DNA of 64,000 bases from Bacillus horti (lineage in GTDB: Bacteria > Bacillota > Bacilli > Caldalkalibacillales > JCM-10596). The stretch spans positions 186,001 through 250,000 of the forward strand of contig NZ_JAUSTY010000001.1 of assembly GCF_030813115.1 (NCBI RefSeq), given 5' to 3'. The notes under the pieces were generated by a model. The model did not search any database and was not told the DNA's origin. It was given only the letters and a program-made list of their open reading frames with translations. Of this stretch, positions 53,924 to 63,080 are shown one piece after another. The translations under genes were made by a program, and so were the position numbers. Position 1 is the first letter of the stretch. Each line of letters begins with the position of its first letter.

Positions 53924-54805
53924 TTATTCTGCATTAAAAATAACTGGACTAATGGTTGCAACTATATAGTCATTGTCCTTAAAAGGCTCAGTATCTACAA
54001 CTTTAGCTGTGATCATTCTTCCAGTAAACTGTGCAGCCTTTCCTATAGATGATTCGGAAGCTTCAACAACCTCTATAAATTCTCCTACTAAATTAGGGAT
54101 AAAAACAAATGAAATGTTTCCATTTAGTAATTTTTCGAAATGATTTGGTGATACAGGTACACTGGTTAAGAAACTGTTTTTTTGTATTACTCCAAGATGA
54201 AAAGCCTCTCTATTTTCTGTCTCCATGTGTATATTAATTAAAGCCTCTTCAACGGTCACCTCTTTAAACTGATACTTTACAGGAGAGCGTAAGCTTGAAA
54301 TCGCCTCCTCAATCGTAGAACCCTTCTTCAATACCGGGGTATTCAAGGGCTGTACAGGTTCTCTATTTGTCTCTTCAGTTCGATTTATGTCCACTTTTTT
54401 CTCCTCGAATAGAGTAAATTCCTTAGCCGCTGCAGCATCAGAATGAATATCTATTGCTTGGATAAATTTCTCCACTCTCTCACTCAAGCTCATCGCTTCA
54501 TTTAAAGGAAGAACCTCCTGCAAGTTCGTGCTTGCGTTATGTTTCAAATACATCAAATTTTTGTAGAAGGCAAATAGATCAGAATTTGATCTTTCCTCTA
54601 GATAATCAAGTACTTGTTTTTCTGTGACTATTCCTGAAGTGTTCGGTGTTCCGTCAGAGAGCACTACAGCACAAACAGCTTGGAATGCAGCGTAGTACAA
54701 AGCGCTTACCCCAGAATTAATACTATCATTCCTTAATTCTTCCTTACCTGTCTTCAAAAAATCCCTTGACTTGTTTAAGCTCTTACGCACATATCTAGTG
54801 CTCAA
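53924..54805 (-). CDS. HEPN-like domain protein of unknown function
   Basis: A 293-aa protein. Residues 1-120 look like a HEPN helical bundle (SRDFLKTGKEELRNDSINSGVSALYYAAFQAVCAVVLSDG...), but the R-x4-6-H ribonuclease motif is not evident. A linker rich in Glu/Asn/Pro leads to a beta-rich C-terminal part of unknown fold (about 160-293). A TTG start at 54805 has AAGGAGGGTG at good spacing. It is probably transcribed with the WYL regulator gene. No function is claimed. Confidence 0.6.
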   Translation of the reverse strand: MSTRYVRKSLNKSRDFLKTGKEELRNDSINSGVSALYYAAFQAVCAVVLSDGTPNTSGIVTEKQVLDYLEERSNSDLFAFYKNLMYLKHNASTNLQEVLPLNEAMSLSERVEKFIQAIDIHSDAAAAKEFTLFEEKKVDINRTEETNREPVQPLNTPVLKKGSTIEEAISSLRSPVKYQFKEVTVEEALINIHMETENREAFHLGVIQKNSFLTSVPVSPNHFEKLLNGNISFVFIPNLVGEFIEVVEASESSIGKAAQFTGRMITAKVVDTEPFKDNDYIVATISPVIFNAE

Positions 54806-54928
54806 AACACTTCACCCTCCTTACAGGAATTAATCCCTTTAACATTTTAAATTCAAAGGATATTAATATGTATAATTTGCCATTGAAACTAAATATTCCT
54901 GCTTAAAATGAAGGGGTTGAAAGTTTTT

Positions 54929-55885
54929 TTACGTATGGCTCCATATCAGCTCTATCTCACCCCTGCTTTCCCAAGCTTGCACACCATAGGGTAGAATAAA
55001 ATGATCACCTTTTTGAACAGAATAGGAGTTGCGATCGTTAACTACAATTTCCCCTTCTCCATCCACAACACTAACTAGTAGATAAGCAGCTCCTTTTAGA
55101 TGCCTTAGGGACTGGTGATTAAGACAATGGTATACATTAAAAAGATCGCTAGAAATAAGCTGTCTTACCTTTCCAGCTTCTTGATCAATCAGAATCTTTG
55201 GAGGAATAACGCATGATTGATGAGGAAACATGGTTACTTTTATGGCCTTCTCCAAATGTAATTCTCTTTTTTTGCCTGTTTGATCTACACGATCAAAATC
55301 ATAGACTCGATAGGTCGTATCCGAGCTTTGCTGAGTTTCAAGAATTAAAGCCCCTTTGCCAATGGCATGAATGGTTCCACTTGGAACATAGAAAAAATCT
55401 CCTTTTTTTATCGAAATTCTATCCAATAGCTCATTCCAGCGTTGCTCCTCCGCCATTAGCATAAACTCCTCCGGAGAGCTAGCGTGATGACCAAGAATCA
55501 GTTCAGCCCCTTCTACAGCATCTAGAACATACCAGCATTCGGTCTTGCCAAAAGCCTCATTGTCTTCTAGCTGTTGGGCCTGAGTGTCATTAGGATGCAC
55601 TTGTACAGAAAGATCATCACTCGCGTCCAATATTTTTACTAGTAAAGGAAACTCTCCCTGAACTTGAGGACCAAATAATTGAGCTTCATTCTCCCACAAA
55701 TCAGCAAGAGAACTACCTTGGTAAGCACCGTCTCGCACTATGCTCTGTCCATTTGAGTGCGCTGAAATAGCCCAGCACTCTCCTGTTTTTTCATAGGGTA
55801 GCTGATAGTTAAAGCTCGCTAATCGATTCCCTCCCCAAATTCTATCTTGAAATTGAGGCACAAAAAAAATAGGCTCTTCTAACAT
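54929..55885 (-). CDS. manA: Mannose-6-phosphate isomerase, class I
   Basis: Zinc enzyme interconverting mannose-6-phosphate and fructose-6-phosphate. The 318-aa short (Bacillus) form has FVPQFQDRIWGGNRL, the zinc ligands in VQVHPNDTQA (Gln, His) and FGKTECWYVLD (Glu), and SGTIHAIGKGALILETQQSSDTTYRVYD. ATG at 55885 has GGGAG 9 nt upstream; the frame's longer start at 55918 is unsupported. It is alone, without mannose PTS genes. Confidence 0.93.
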   Translation of the reverse strand: MLEEPIFFVPQFQDRIWGGNRLASFNYQLPYEKTGECWAISAHSNGQSIVRDGAYQGSSLADLWENEAQLFGPQVQGEFPLLVKILDASDDLSVQVHPNDTQAQQLEDNEAFGKTECWYVLDAVEGAELILGHHASSPEEFMLMAEEQRWNELLDRISIKKGDFFYVPSGTIHAIGKGALILETQQSSDTTYRVYDFDRVDQTGKKRELHLEKAIKVTMFPHQSCVIPPKILIDQEAGKVRQLISSDLFNVYHCLNHQSLRHLKGAAYLLVSVVDGEGEIVVNDRNSYSVQKGDHFILPYGVQAWESRGEIELIWSHT

Positions 55886-56003
55886 GAAGCGTTTCTCCCA
55901 TCCTCTTGTAATAATCATTCTTTGTATTTTCTAACTCTACTAAAGCATGTTTCTCCTATAAATTCAATAGTAAAGGATGGGAGCGTTTAAGGATTTAAAA
56001 AGT

Positions 56004-56064
56004 CAAAAAAAATCTAAGCCTTGTTACCATGTTCAGAAATTGAACAGTGTACTTTAGCTTAGAC
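56004..56064 (-). terminator. Terminator of lonA-ysxC
   Basis: GTCTAAGC pairs with GCTTAGAT around an inner TGTTCA/TGAACA stem, followed on the minus strand by eight T. Confidence 0.85.
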
Positions 56065-56096
56065 TATCATTAATATCTTTATATGAGTTCTTATTT

Positions 56097-56708
56097 TTAT
56101 TCCTCTTCTTCTGCTCTGAACGGCTTTGAACGAATATAACCCATTAATGCATTCCATGCCTGATCCTTGCCTTGTGCTGTTTCAGCCGAGAAAGGAATGA
56201 TTAACGTTCCTTTTGCTCCTAATGAATCCTTAATCAGCTTCACATGCTTCTGAACCTTCCCCTTTGGAATCTTGTCTACCTTTGTAGCCACAATGATACA
56301 TGGAATTTGATTATAGGTTAACCATTCGTACATCGCCTTATCATCCCTTGAAGGCTCATGACGAATATCGATTAATTGAACAACCACTCTTAGCTGTTCT
56401 CTCGTAGAAATATACTCCTCTATAAACTGTCCCCATTTTTCACGCTCAGTCTTTGAAACTTTAGCAAAGCCGTAGCCTGGAACATCAACAAACATGAAGC
56501 CCCCATTAATTTTATAAAAATTTAATGTTTGCGTTTTTCCTGGCTTAGAGCTCGTCCTAGCCAAGCTTTTACGGTTAATCATCTTATTTATGAAAGAAGA
56601 TTTTCCTACGTTAGAACGCCCAGCCAGAGCAATTTCTGGCAGGGCATTATTTGGGTATTGCTTAGGGCCGACAGCACTTATGACTAATTCTGCTTCCGTT
56701 ACTTTCAT
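56097..56708 (-). CDS. ysxC: Ribosome biogenesis GTPase YsxC (EngB/YihA)
   Basis: Essential GTPase for 50S subunit assembly. The 203-aa protein has G1 [11 protein letters not shown]2 [14 protein letters not shown]3 DVPGYGFA and G4 TKVDK. It begins 1 nt after the lonA stop, so the two are co-translated, as in B. subtilis. Confidence 0.97.
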   Translation of the reverse strand: MKVTEAELVISAVGPKQYPNNALPEIALAGRSNVGKSSFINKMINRKSLARTSSKPGKTQTLNFYKINGGFMFVDVPGYGFAKVSKTEREKWGQFIEEYISTREQLRVVVQLIDIRHEPSRDDKAMYEWLTYNQIPCIIVATKVDKIPKGKVQKHVKLIKDSLGAKGTLIIPFSAETAQGKDQAWNALMGYIRSKPFRAEEEE

Positions 56709-56709
56709 T

Positions 56710-59049
56710 TTATTTCTCTCCCGCGTGTGCCTTTTGTTTCACTAATGCGTGCTTTAACACTTCATCCATATGCTCCACAGGAATAAACGTCAAGTCTTCA
56801 CGGACACTTTCGGGAATTTCCGATATGTCCTGCTCGTTGTCCTTTGGCATGATAATGGTTTTGAGTCCAGCACGATGGGCAGCTAAGGATTTTTCCTTCA
56901 GTCCACCAATCGGTAAAACTCTACCCCTTAATGTAATCTCTCCTGTCATCCCAATAAACTTGGAAACCGGAGTACCAGATAAGGCGGATACTAGCGCAGT
57001 CGCCATTGTTATACCCGCTGATGGACCATCCTTTGGAATAGCTCCTTCAGGAACATGAATATGAATATCCTTTTTCTCATGGAAATCAGGCTCAATTCCT
57101 AGCTCTTTTGCTCGAGAACGAATGTAACTAAAGGCGGCTTGAGCCGATTCCTTCATAACCTCTCCTAACTTCCCTGTTAACGTTAGCTTTCCTTTGCCTT
57201 GCAAGACGGTAATTTCAATGCTAAGGGTGTCTCCTCCGACAGCCGTCCACGCTAAACCGGTCGCCACACCTACTTGGTCAGTTACCTCTGCTAACCCAAA
57301 GCGAAACTTAGGATTTCCTAATAAATCTTCAAGTGTATTATCCGTTACAACCACTCTCTTCTTTTCTCCGGACACGATAATCTTAGCGGCTTTACGACAA
57401 ATTGTTGCCATAGCACGCTCCAGATTACGAACTCCAGCCTCTCTCGTATAGCGGCGGATGACCTTAACCACTGATTCATCCTTCACCTGCAGAGAGTTCC
57501 CACTCAAGCCGTGCTCCTTCTTCTGTTTAGGCAGCAAATAATTTAAGGCAATATGCTTTTTCTCTACCTCAGTATAGCCTGGAATATAGATCATTTCCAT
57601 TCGATCAAGCAATGGACGTGGAATCGTATGAGTCGAGTTTGCTGTCGTAATGAACATAACCTTTGATAAATCATAAGGTTCTTCAATATAGTGATCACTA
57701 AATGTGCTGTTTTGTTCAGGATCAAGTACCTCAAGCATGGCTGAAGCAGGGTCACCTCTGAAATCACTAGCCATCTTATCAATTTCATCCAATAAAAAAA
57801 CGGGGTTTATGGTTCCTGCCGTTTTCATTCCTTGAATAATTCGGCCTGGCATAGCGCCTACATAAGTTCGGCGATGTCCACGAATTTCAGCCTCATCACG
57901 AACTCCACCTAATGATATGCGAACAAATTCCCTTTCTAGTGACCTAGCAATAGAACGCGCTAATGACGTTTTCCCTACCCCTGGAGGACCCACTAAACAC
58001 AAAATAGGTCCTTTCATTTTATTCACTAGCTTTTGAACAGAAAGATACTCAAGCACGCGCTCTTTGGGCTTTTCTAGACCATAATGGTCTTCATCTAGAA
58101 TTTCTTCTGCTTTATTAATATCAATTTGTCCTTCTGATTGCTTAGACCAAGGTATGGATAACAACCAATCAATATAAGTGCGGATGACACTGCTCTCAGC
58201 AGATGTTGGAGGCATTTTTTCATAGCGCTCCAGCTCTTTTTCTATTTTTTTTCTTATCCGTTCAGGAACATTGGCCTTCTCCATTTGCTGGCGAAGCTCT
58301 TCAATTTCTCCTGTCCGTCCTTCTTTATCCCCAAGCTCCTTCTGAATAGCCTTCATCTGTTCCCTAAGGTAGTATTCCTTCTGTGTCTTTTCCATCGACT
58401 TTTTGACACGCTGACCAATTTTTCTCTCGAGTTCAAGGACTTCCTTCTCATTGCTCAGAATACCCAAAAGAAATTCCAAACGTTGGCGCACATTCGTTGT
58501 CTCCAGGATCTCCTGCTTTTCTTTGATTTTTAGCGTGAGATGTGAAGCAATCACATCTGCTAGTCGTCCCGGCTCTTCAATATCATGAACAGTCGCTAGA
58601 GTTTCAGCAGATATTTTCTTTGATAACTTAATATACTGTTCAAATTGCTTTAATACGGCTCTCATCAGAGCTTCTGTTTCAGGTGAATGATCATCCTCAT
58701 CGGCAAGCTCATCAACCCGAACTTGAATATATTCACTGTTTGTTACAAATTCTTTGATCTGGGCTCGTGTTAGTCCTTCAACTAAAACTCGAATTGTGCC
58801 ATTAGGTAGCTTAAGCATTTGCTTTACATTAGCTATCGTACCAACCTGATAAATTTCATCTTCTTCTGGATCATCTATATGCAGATCCTCTTGAGTAGAT
58901 AGTAAAATTTTATGATCATCCACCATGGCCTGCTCAAGGGCTTTAACTGATTTTTCTCTCCCTACATCTAAATGTAAAACCATTGTAGGATATACAAGCA
59001 GCCCTCTTAATGGCAATAGCGGAATTAAACGACCTTTAACGTCCCCCAT
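56710..59049 (-). CDS. lonA: ATP-dependent protease LonA
   Basis: Soluble AAA+ serine protease for misfolded and regulatory proteins. The 779-aa protein has the N-terminal substrate-binding domain ([15 protein letters not shown]), a long coiled coil, Walker [14 protein letters not shown], Walker [10 protein letters not shown], and the Ser-Lys proteolytic domain with [22 protein letters not shown] has AGGTG upstream. It forms the lonB-lonA-ysxC order with its own possible promoter. Confidence 0.98.
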   Translation of the reverse strand: MGDVKGRLIPLLPLRGLLVYPTMVLHLDVGREKSVKALEQAMVDDHKILLSTQEDLHIDDPEEDEIYQVGTIANVKQMLKLPNGTIRVLVEGLTRAQIKEFVTNSEYIQVRVDELADEDDHSPETEALMRAVLKQFEQYIKLSKKISAETLATVHDIEEPGRLADVIASHLTLKIKEKQEILETTNVRQRLEFLLGILSNEKEVLELERKIGQRVKKSMEKTQKEYYLREQMKAIQKELGDKEGRTGEIEELRQQMEKANVPERIRKKIEKELERYEKMPPTSAESSVIRTYIDWLLSIPWSKQSEGQIDINKAEEILDEDHYGLEKPKERVLEYLSVQKLVNKMKGPILCLVGPPGVGKTSLARSIARSLEREFVRISLGGVRDEAEIRGHRRTYVGAMPGRIIQGMKTAGTINPVFLLDEIDKMASDFRGDPASAMLEVLDPEQNSTFSDHYIEEPYDLSKVMFITTANSTHTIPRPLLDRMEMIYIPGYTEVEKKHIALNYLLPKQKKEHGLSGNSLQVKDESVVKVIRRYTREAGVRNLERAMATICRKAAKIIVSGEKKRVVVTDNTLEDLLGNPKFRFGLAEVTDQVGVATGLAWTAVGGDTLSIEITVLQGKGKLTLTGKLGEVMKESAQAAFSYIRSRAKELGIEPDFHEKKDIHIHVPEGAIPKDGPSAGITMATALVSALSGTPVSKFIGMTGEITLRGRVLPIGGLKEKSLAAHRAGLKTIIMPKDNEQDISEIPESVREDLTFIPVEHMDEVLKHALVKQKAHAGEK

Positions 59050-59135
59050 AAATCTACACCTCCAAATGCGGTTCCTGATTCTATTCGTTCTTGATTTTTG
59101 TAGTTTTTCATAAGACTTTGGGTGTTGAGTAACAT

Positions 59136-59164
59136 TTTATCTTATTCTAGAACCTTTTGTCTAA
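59136..59164 (-). promoter_or_regulatory. Candidate sigma-A promoter of lonA
   Basis: Minus-strand TTAGAC, 17-nt spacer, GATAAA, about 80 nt before the lonA start. Match is moderate; no CIRCE or CtsR operator is seen nearby. Confidence 0.4.
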
Positions 59165-59247
59165 CGATAACGTCATATGCTCCAGATTTCTCGAAGCTCC
59201 CATTCTGATCTATTCTTCTGCTAAAGGGAAGAAAGGATGCTTTGGTA

Positions 59248-60936
59248 TTAAATTGGACTTGAGGTAGCAGATAGAATGTCTGCCGTTTGTGGAATTTCAA
59301 TGGTTTCTTCCTCGACTTGCTCTTTCTCCATTAAAGCAAGGTCGAAAACCTCTCTAAGGTATTCGACAGGAATCACCTTAATGTCCTTCATTTCCTCAAA
59401 TATTGCCTGATAGTTATCCTTAGGTACAATAACTCTTGTTGCTCCAGCCTGTATCGCTGCTTCTACCTTCGCTACTACTCCACCTATGGGCTTTACGCGA
59501 CCGTGTATACTGATTTCTCCTGTCATAGCCATTTTATTATCTACAGGTATTTCTTTAATAGCTGAATAGATGGCGGTGGCCATCGTAATTCCTGCGGATG
59601 GTCCATCAATTGGTGTTCCTCCAGGAAAATTAACATGTAAATCATACTGATATGGATTAATATCCGTTCTTCTTAAAACAGTCAATACGTTTTCTATTGA
59701 CCCCTTGGCCATTGATTTACGACGGATAGAACGATTCCCCCCACCCATCGTTTCCTCTTCAGCCACACCTGTAATATTAATGCTTCCCCTTCCCTTTTCT
59801 TTAGCTGGGTTAGCAATGACTTCAATTTCAAGGAGTACACCCATATTTGGTCCATATACAGCTAGGCCATTCACAAGCCCAATCTGTGGTTGCGTTGGAA
59901 TCTTCTTCTCCGGTCTTGGTGAGATCTGGCTACTGTGGACGACCCATTCTACATCTGCTGTTTTAATATTTTTACGCTCCTCAGACATAGCAATACCCGC
60001 TGCAATTTGTACAACATTAACCGCTTCTCTTCCATTTGTTGCGTATTTAGTAATGACTTCAATCGCTTGTTCTTCATATTCAAATTGAATTTTCTCCATC
60101 GCCTTCCTCGCGATTTGTGCAATCTCTCCTGGCTTTAAAGAGCGAAAGAAGATTTCTAAGCACCTTGAACGGATTGCTGGGGGGATTTCATCTGGAGTTC
60201 TGGTTGTGGCACCAACAAGACGAAAATCTGCCGGAAGACCGTGCTGAAAGATATCATGAATATGATTAGGTATATTAGCATTATCTTCATTGTAATAGGC
60301 ACTCTCTAGAAAGACCTTGCGATCCTCTAATACCTTTAATAATTTATTCATTTGAATAGGATGAAGTTCTCCAATTTCATCAATAAAAAGCATCCCACCA
60401 TGCGCCTTTGTTACCGCTCCTTGCTTCGGTTGCGGAACTCCTGCTTGCCCCATAGCTCCTGCTCCTTGATATATCGGATCATGTACTGAACCTATCAGTG
60501 GATCTGCAATCCCACGTTCATCAAACCTTGCGGTGGTCGCATCAATCTCAACAAATTTAGCATCCAGCTTAAAGGGCGATTTGCTGTTCCTTTTGGCCTC
60601 CTCTAAAACTAGCCGCGCGGCCGCTGTTTTACCCACTCCAGGTGGTCCGTAGATGATCACGTGTTGTGGATTTGGACTACATAAGGCAGCCTTTAGTGCC
60701 CGAATCCCCTCTTTTTGCCCGACAACTTCTTCAAAGCTTTTAGGTCTTGTTTTTTCATTTAATGGCTCAGATAGCGAAATCGACCTTAGCCTTCTCAACT
60801 GCTCCATCTCTTTTCTTGATTCTTTATCTACGGCAACCTTGCTGGTTCGCTGATTTTTTAACAAATTCCAAAAGTACAGTCCGATAATTATACCGAAAAA
60901 GATCTGTACAAAGATAACAATTGCCATAATATCCAT
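59248..60936 (-). CDS. lonB: Forespore ATP-dependent protease LonB
   Basis: Membrane-anchored Lon homologue expressed in the forespore of B. subtilis. The 562-aa protein has an N-terminal membrane helix (IVIFVQIFFGIIIGLYFWNLL), Walker [14 protein letters not shown], Walker B LFIDEIGEL and the proteolytic [15 protein letters not shown] with the lysine further on (EISIHGRVKPIGGVVAKVEAA). It lacks the large N-terminal domain of LonA. A consensus sigma-F promoter lies upstream. Confidence 0.96.
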   Translation of the reverse strand: MDIMAIVIFVQIFFGIIIGLYFWNLLKNQRTSKVAVDKESRKEMEQLRRLRSISLSEPLNEKTRPKSFEEVVGQKEGIRALKAALCSPNPQHVIIYGPPGVGKTAAARLVLEEAKRNSKSPFKLDAKFVEIDATTARFDERGIADPLIGSVHDPIYQGAGAMGQAGVPQPKQGAVTKAHGGMLFIDEIGELHPIQMNKLLKVLEDRKVFLESAYYNEDNANIPNHIHDIFQHGLPADFRLVGATTRTPDEIPPAIRSRCLEIFFRSLKPGEIAQIARKAMEKIQFEYEEQAIEVITKYATNGREAVNVVQIAAGIAMSEERKNIKTADVEWVVHSSQISPRPEKKIPTQPQIGLVNGLAVYGPNMGVLLEIEVIANPAKEKGRGSINITGVAEEETMGGGNRSIRRKSMAKGSIENVLTVLRRTDINPYQYDLHVNFPGGTPIDGPSAGITMATAIYSAIKEIPVDNKMAMTGEISIHGRVKPIGGVVAKVEAAIQAGATRVIVPKDNYQAIFEEMKDIKVIPVEYLREVFDLALMEKEQVEEETIEIPQTADILSATSSPI

Positions 60937-60979
60937 GTATGTGTGTTCCTCCCTATCTGTAGTTTTGGCGATATTTTGT

Positions 60980-61008
60980 AGTATTGCCTGTTCATAGGGT
61001 AGATAAAC
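60980..61008 (-). promoter_or_regulatory. Sigma-F promoter of lonB
   Basis: Minus-strand GTTTA (61004-61008), 15-nt spacer, GGCAATACT (60980-60988), a complete match to GYWTA-N15-GGNNANNHT. B. subtilis lonB is known to be sigma-F dependent. Start predicted near 60974. Confidence 0.75.
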
Positions 61009-61042
61009 AAATAAAACTTGGAATTTCCTTTATGGCAAAATC

Positions 61043-61086
61043 AAAGCCTATACTGCTTTTTTCCTTTTAAAAGGCAGTATAGGCTT
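61043..61086 (-). terminator. Terminator of clpX
   Basis: AGCCTATACTGC and GCAGTATAGGCT pair perfectly (12 bp) with inner TTT/AAA pairs; the minus-strand tail is TTGATTTTG. Confidence 0.8.
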
Positions 61087-61117
61087 CTATAAGAATTAGT
61101 TAAACATCACCCGTTTA

Positions 61118-62386
61118 TTAGGCACTTTCCTTTGGCTTTTCAATTTGGATGACGTCGCCTTCCTTAGTTAGCAGTAATGGAGATCTTTTCTTTTCCACTA
61201 CATCTAAGGTAATCTTACATTTACTAACATCCTCTCTTGAAGGAAGCTCAAACATCATATCTAGCATTAACGCCTCGATAATGGAACGCAATCCACGTGC
61301 TCCTGTATTACGAGTAATCGCTTCTTTAGCAATAGCCCTTAGAGCATCCTCGTCAAATTCTAACTCTACCTCATCCATTTCAAATAGCTTAGAATATTGT
61401 TTAACTAAAGCATTCTTTGGCTGTGTTAGGATTTGAATCAAAGCCTCTTCATCCAATGGCTCTAATGTAGAAATCACAGGTAGACGACCAATAAATTCAG
61501 GGATTAGTCCAAATTTCAAAAGATCCTCTGGAAGAACCTTAGATAGATATTCCCCTGCCTTTAAGTCAGCAGCTTCTGAGCTTGATCCAAACCCAATTAC
61601 TTTTTTACCTGTACGTCTTTTAATCAGTTGCTCTATCCCATCAAATGCCCCTCCACAAATGAACAGAACATTAGATGTATCAATTTGAATAAATTCTTGA
61701 TGTGGGTGCTTTCTTCCACCTTGTGGAGGAACGCTAGCTACTGTTCCCTCTAAGATTTTGAGCAGGGCTTGTTGCACCCCTTCACCAGAGACATCTCTTG
61801 TAATCGAAGGATTTTCAGATTTCCTAGCTACTTTATCTATCTCATCAATGTAGATGATCCCTTTTTCTGCTTTCTCTACATCATAATCAGCAGCTTGGAT
61901 AAGTTTTAAGAGAATATTTTCAACATCCTCTCCAACATAACCTGCCTCCGTTAAGGAAGTTGCATCAGCAATAGCAAATGGTACATTTAAAATACGTGCT
62001 AATGTCTGAGCAAGTAGCGTTTTCCCACTTCCCGTTGGTCCAAGTAATAAAATATTACTCTTTTGCAGTTCAATATCATCATTTTTAGAGCTAGTGCGGA
62101 TGCGTTTATAGTGATTATACACAGCTACTGCTAATGATTTTTTTGCTTGATCCTGACCAATAACATATTCGTTCAAGATTTTGCGAATTTCCTGAGGCTT
62201 AGGAATTTCCTTTAGCTCTAGCTCTTCTTCATTTCCTAATTCCTCTTCTACGATTTCTGTACATAGATCGATACATTCGTCACAAATATATACACCAGGA
62301 CCGGCTACAAGCTTGCGTACCTGATCCTGAGATTTGCCGCAAAATGAACATTTTAGCTGTCCTTTTTCTTCATTAAATTTGAACAT
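61118..62386 (-). CDS. clpX: ATP-dependent Clp protease ATP-binding subunit ClpX
   Basis: AAA+ unfoldase partner of ClpP. The 422-aa protein has the N-terminal zinc domain (CSFCGKSQ...CDECIDLC), Walker [16 protein letters not shown], Walker [10 protein letters not shown], the ClpP-docking loop VIGFGSS, and sensor-2 region [10 protein letters not shown]. It is 11 nt downstream of clpP. Confidence 0.98.
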   Translation of the reverse strand: MFKFNEEKGQLKCSFCGKSQDQVRKLVAGPGVYICDECIDLCTEIVEEELGNEEELELKEIPKPQEIRKILNEYVIGQDQAKKSLAVAVYNHYKRIRTSSKNDDIELQKSNILLLGPTGSGKTLLAQTLARILNVPFAIADATSLTEAGYVGEDVENILLKLIQAADYDVEKAEKGIIYIDEIDKVARKSENPSITRDVSGEGVQQALLKILEGTVASVPPQGGRKHPHQEFIQIDTSNVLFICGGAFDGIEQLIKRRTGKKVIGFGSSSEAADLKAGEYLSKVLPEDLLKFGLIPEFIGRLPVISTLEPLDEEALIQILTQPKNALVKQYSKLFEMDEVELEFDEDALRAIAKEAITRNTGARGLRSIIEALMLDMMFELPSREDVSKCKITLDVVEKKRSPLLLTKEGDVIQIEKPKESA

Positions 62387-62397
62387 ATTACCACCCC

Positions 62398-62988
62398 TTA
62401 TTTCTGATCATTATGGGTGATGACCCGATCTACTAATCCGTATTCCTTCGCTTCCTCAGCACCCATAAAGAAATCTCGATCTGTATCTTTTTCTATGCGT
62501 TCAATAGGCTGCCCTGTCACATCAGCATATATTTGATTCAGCTTTTGACGTGTCTTAATAATCCAATCGGCATGAATCTTAATGTCTGATGCTTGACCTC
62601 TAACCCCACCCAAAGGCTGATGGATCATAATTTCACTGTTAGGTAGAGCAAACCTCTTGCCTTTTGCTCCTGCCGCGAGTAGGAACGAACCCATACTAGC
62701 AGCAAGACCAACACAGATTGTGGAAACATCTGGCTTTATGTATTGCATCGTATCGAAGATAGCTAGCCCCGCTGTCACAGAGCCACCCGGTGAGTTTATG
62801 TATAAGCTTATATCTTTGTCAGGGTCATCAGCTGTTAAAAATAATAGCTGGGCCACTACAATATTAGACACATGATCATCGATCGGTGTGCCTATAAAAA
62901 TAATACGATCCTTTAACAATCGAGAGTATATATCATAAGCACGCTCTCCACGATTGCTTTGTTCTACAACCATTGGTATTAAATTCAT
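62398..62988 (-). CDS. clpP: ATP-dependent Clp protease proteolytic subunit ClpP
   Basis: Serine protease that forms a 14-mer chamber with ClpX or ClpC. The 196-aa protein has the catalytic triad at canonical positions Ser98 (GLAASMGS), His123 (IMIHQPLGG) and Asp172 (DRDFFM). ATG has GGAAGGAG upstream. B. subtilis keeps clpP elsewhere under CtsR control; here it lies between tig and clpX, and no CtsR heptad repeat is seen in the 92 nt upstream. Confidence 0.97.
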   Translation of the reverse strand: MNLIPMVVEQSNRGERAYDIYSRLLKDRIIFIGTPIDDHVSNIVVAQLLFLTADDPDKDISLYINSPGGSVTAGLAIFDTMQYIKPDVSTICVGLAASMGSFLLAAGAKGKRFALPNSEIMIHQPLGGVRGQASDIKIHADWIIKTRQKLNQIYADVTGQPIERIEKDTDRDFFMGAEEAKEYGLVDRVITHNDQK

Positions 62989-63026
62989 GGACTACTCTCC
63001 TTCCTTCAATCTTTTAGGGGTAATAA

Positions 63027-63053
63027 ACAAGGCACGAAAACTCGCGCCTTGTT
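63027..63053 (-). terminator. Terminator between tig and clpP
   Basis: AACAAGGC pairs with GCCTTGTT with partial inner pairing; the minus-strand tail TTATTACC is short, so readthrough into clpP is plausible. Confidence 0.65.
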
Positions 63054-63080
63054 CTTCTATAACCTTACCAACATTTTAGT

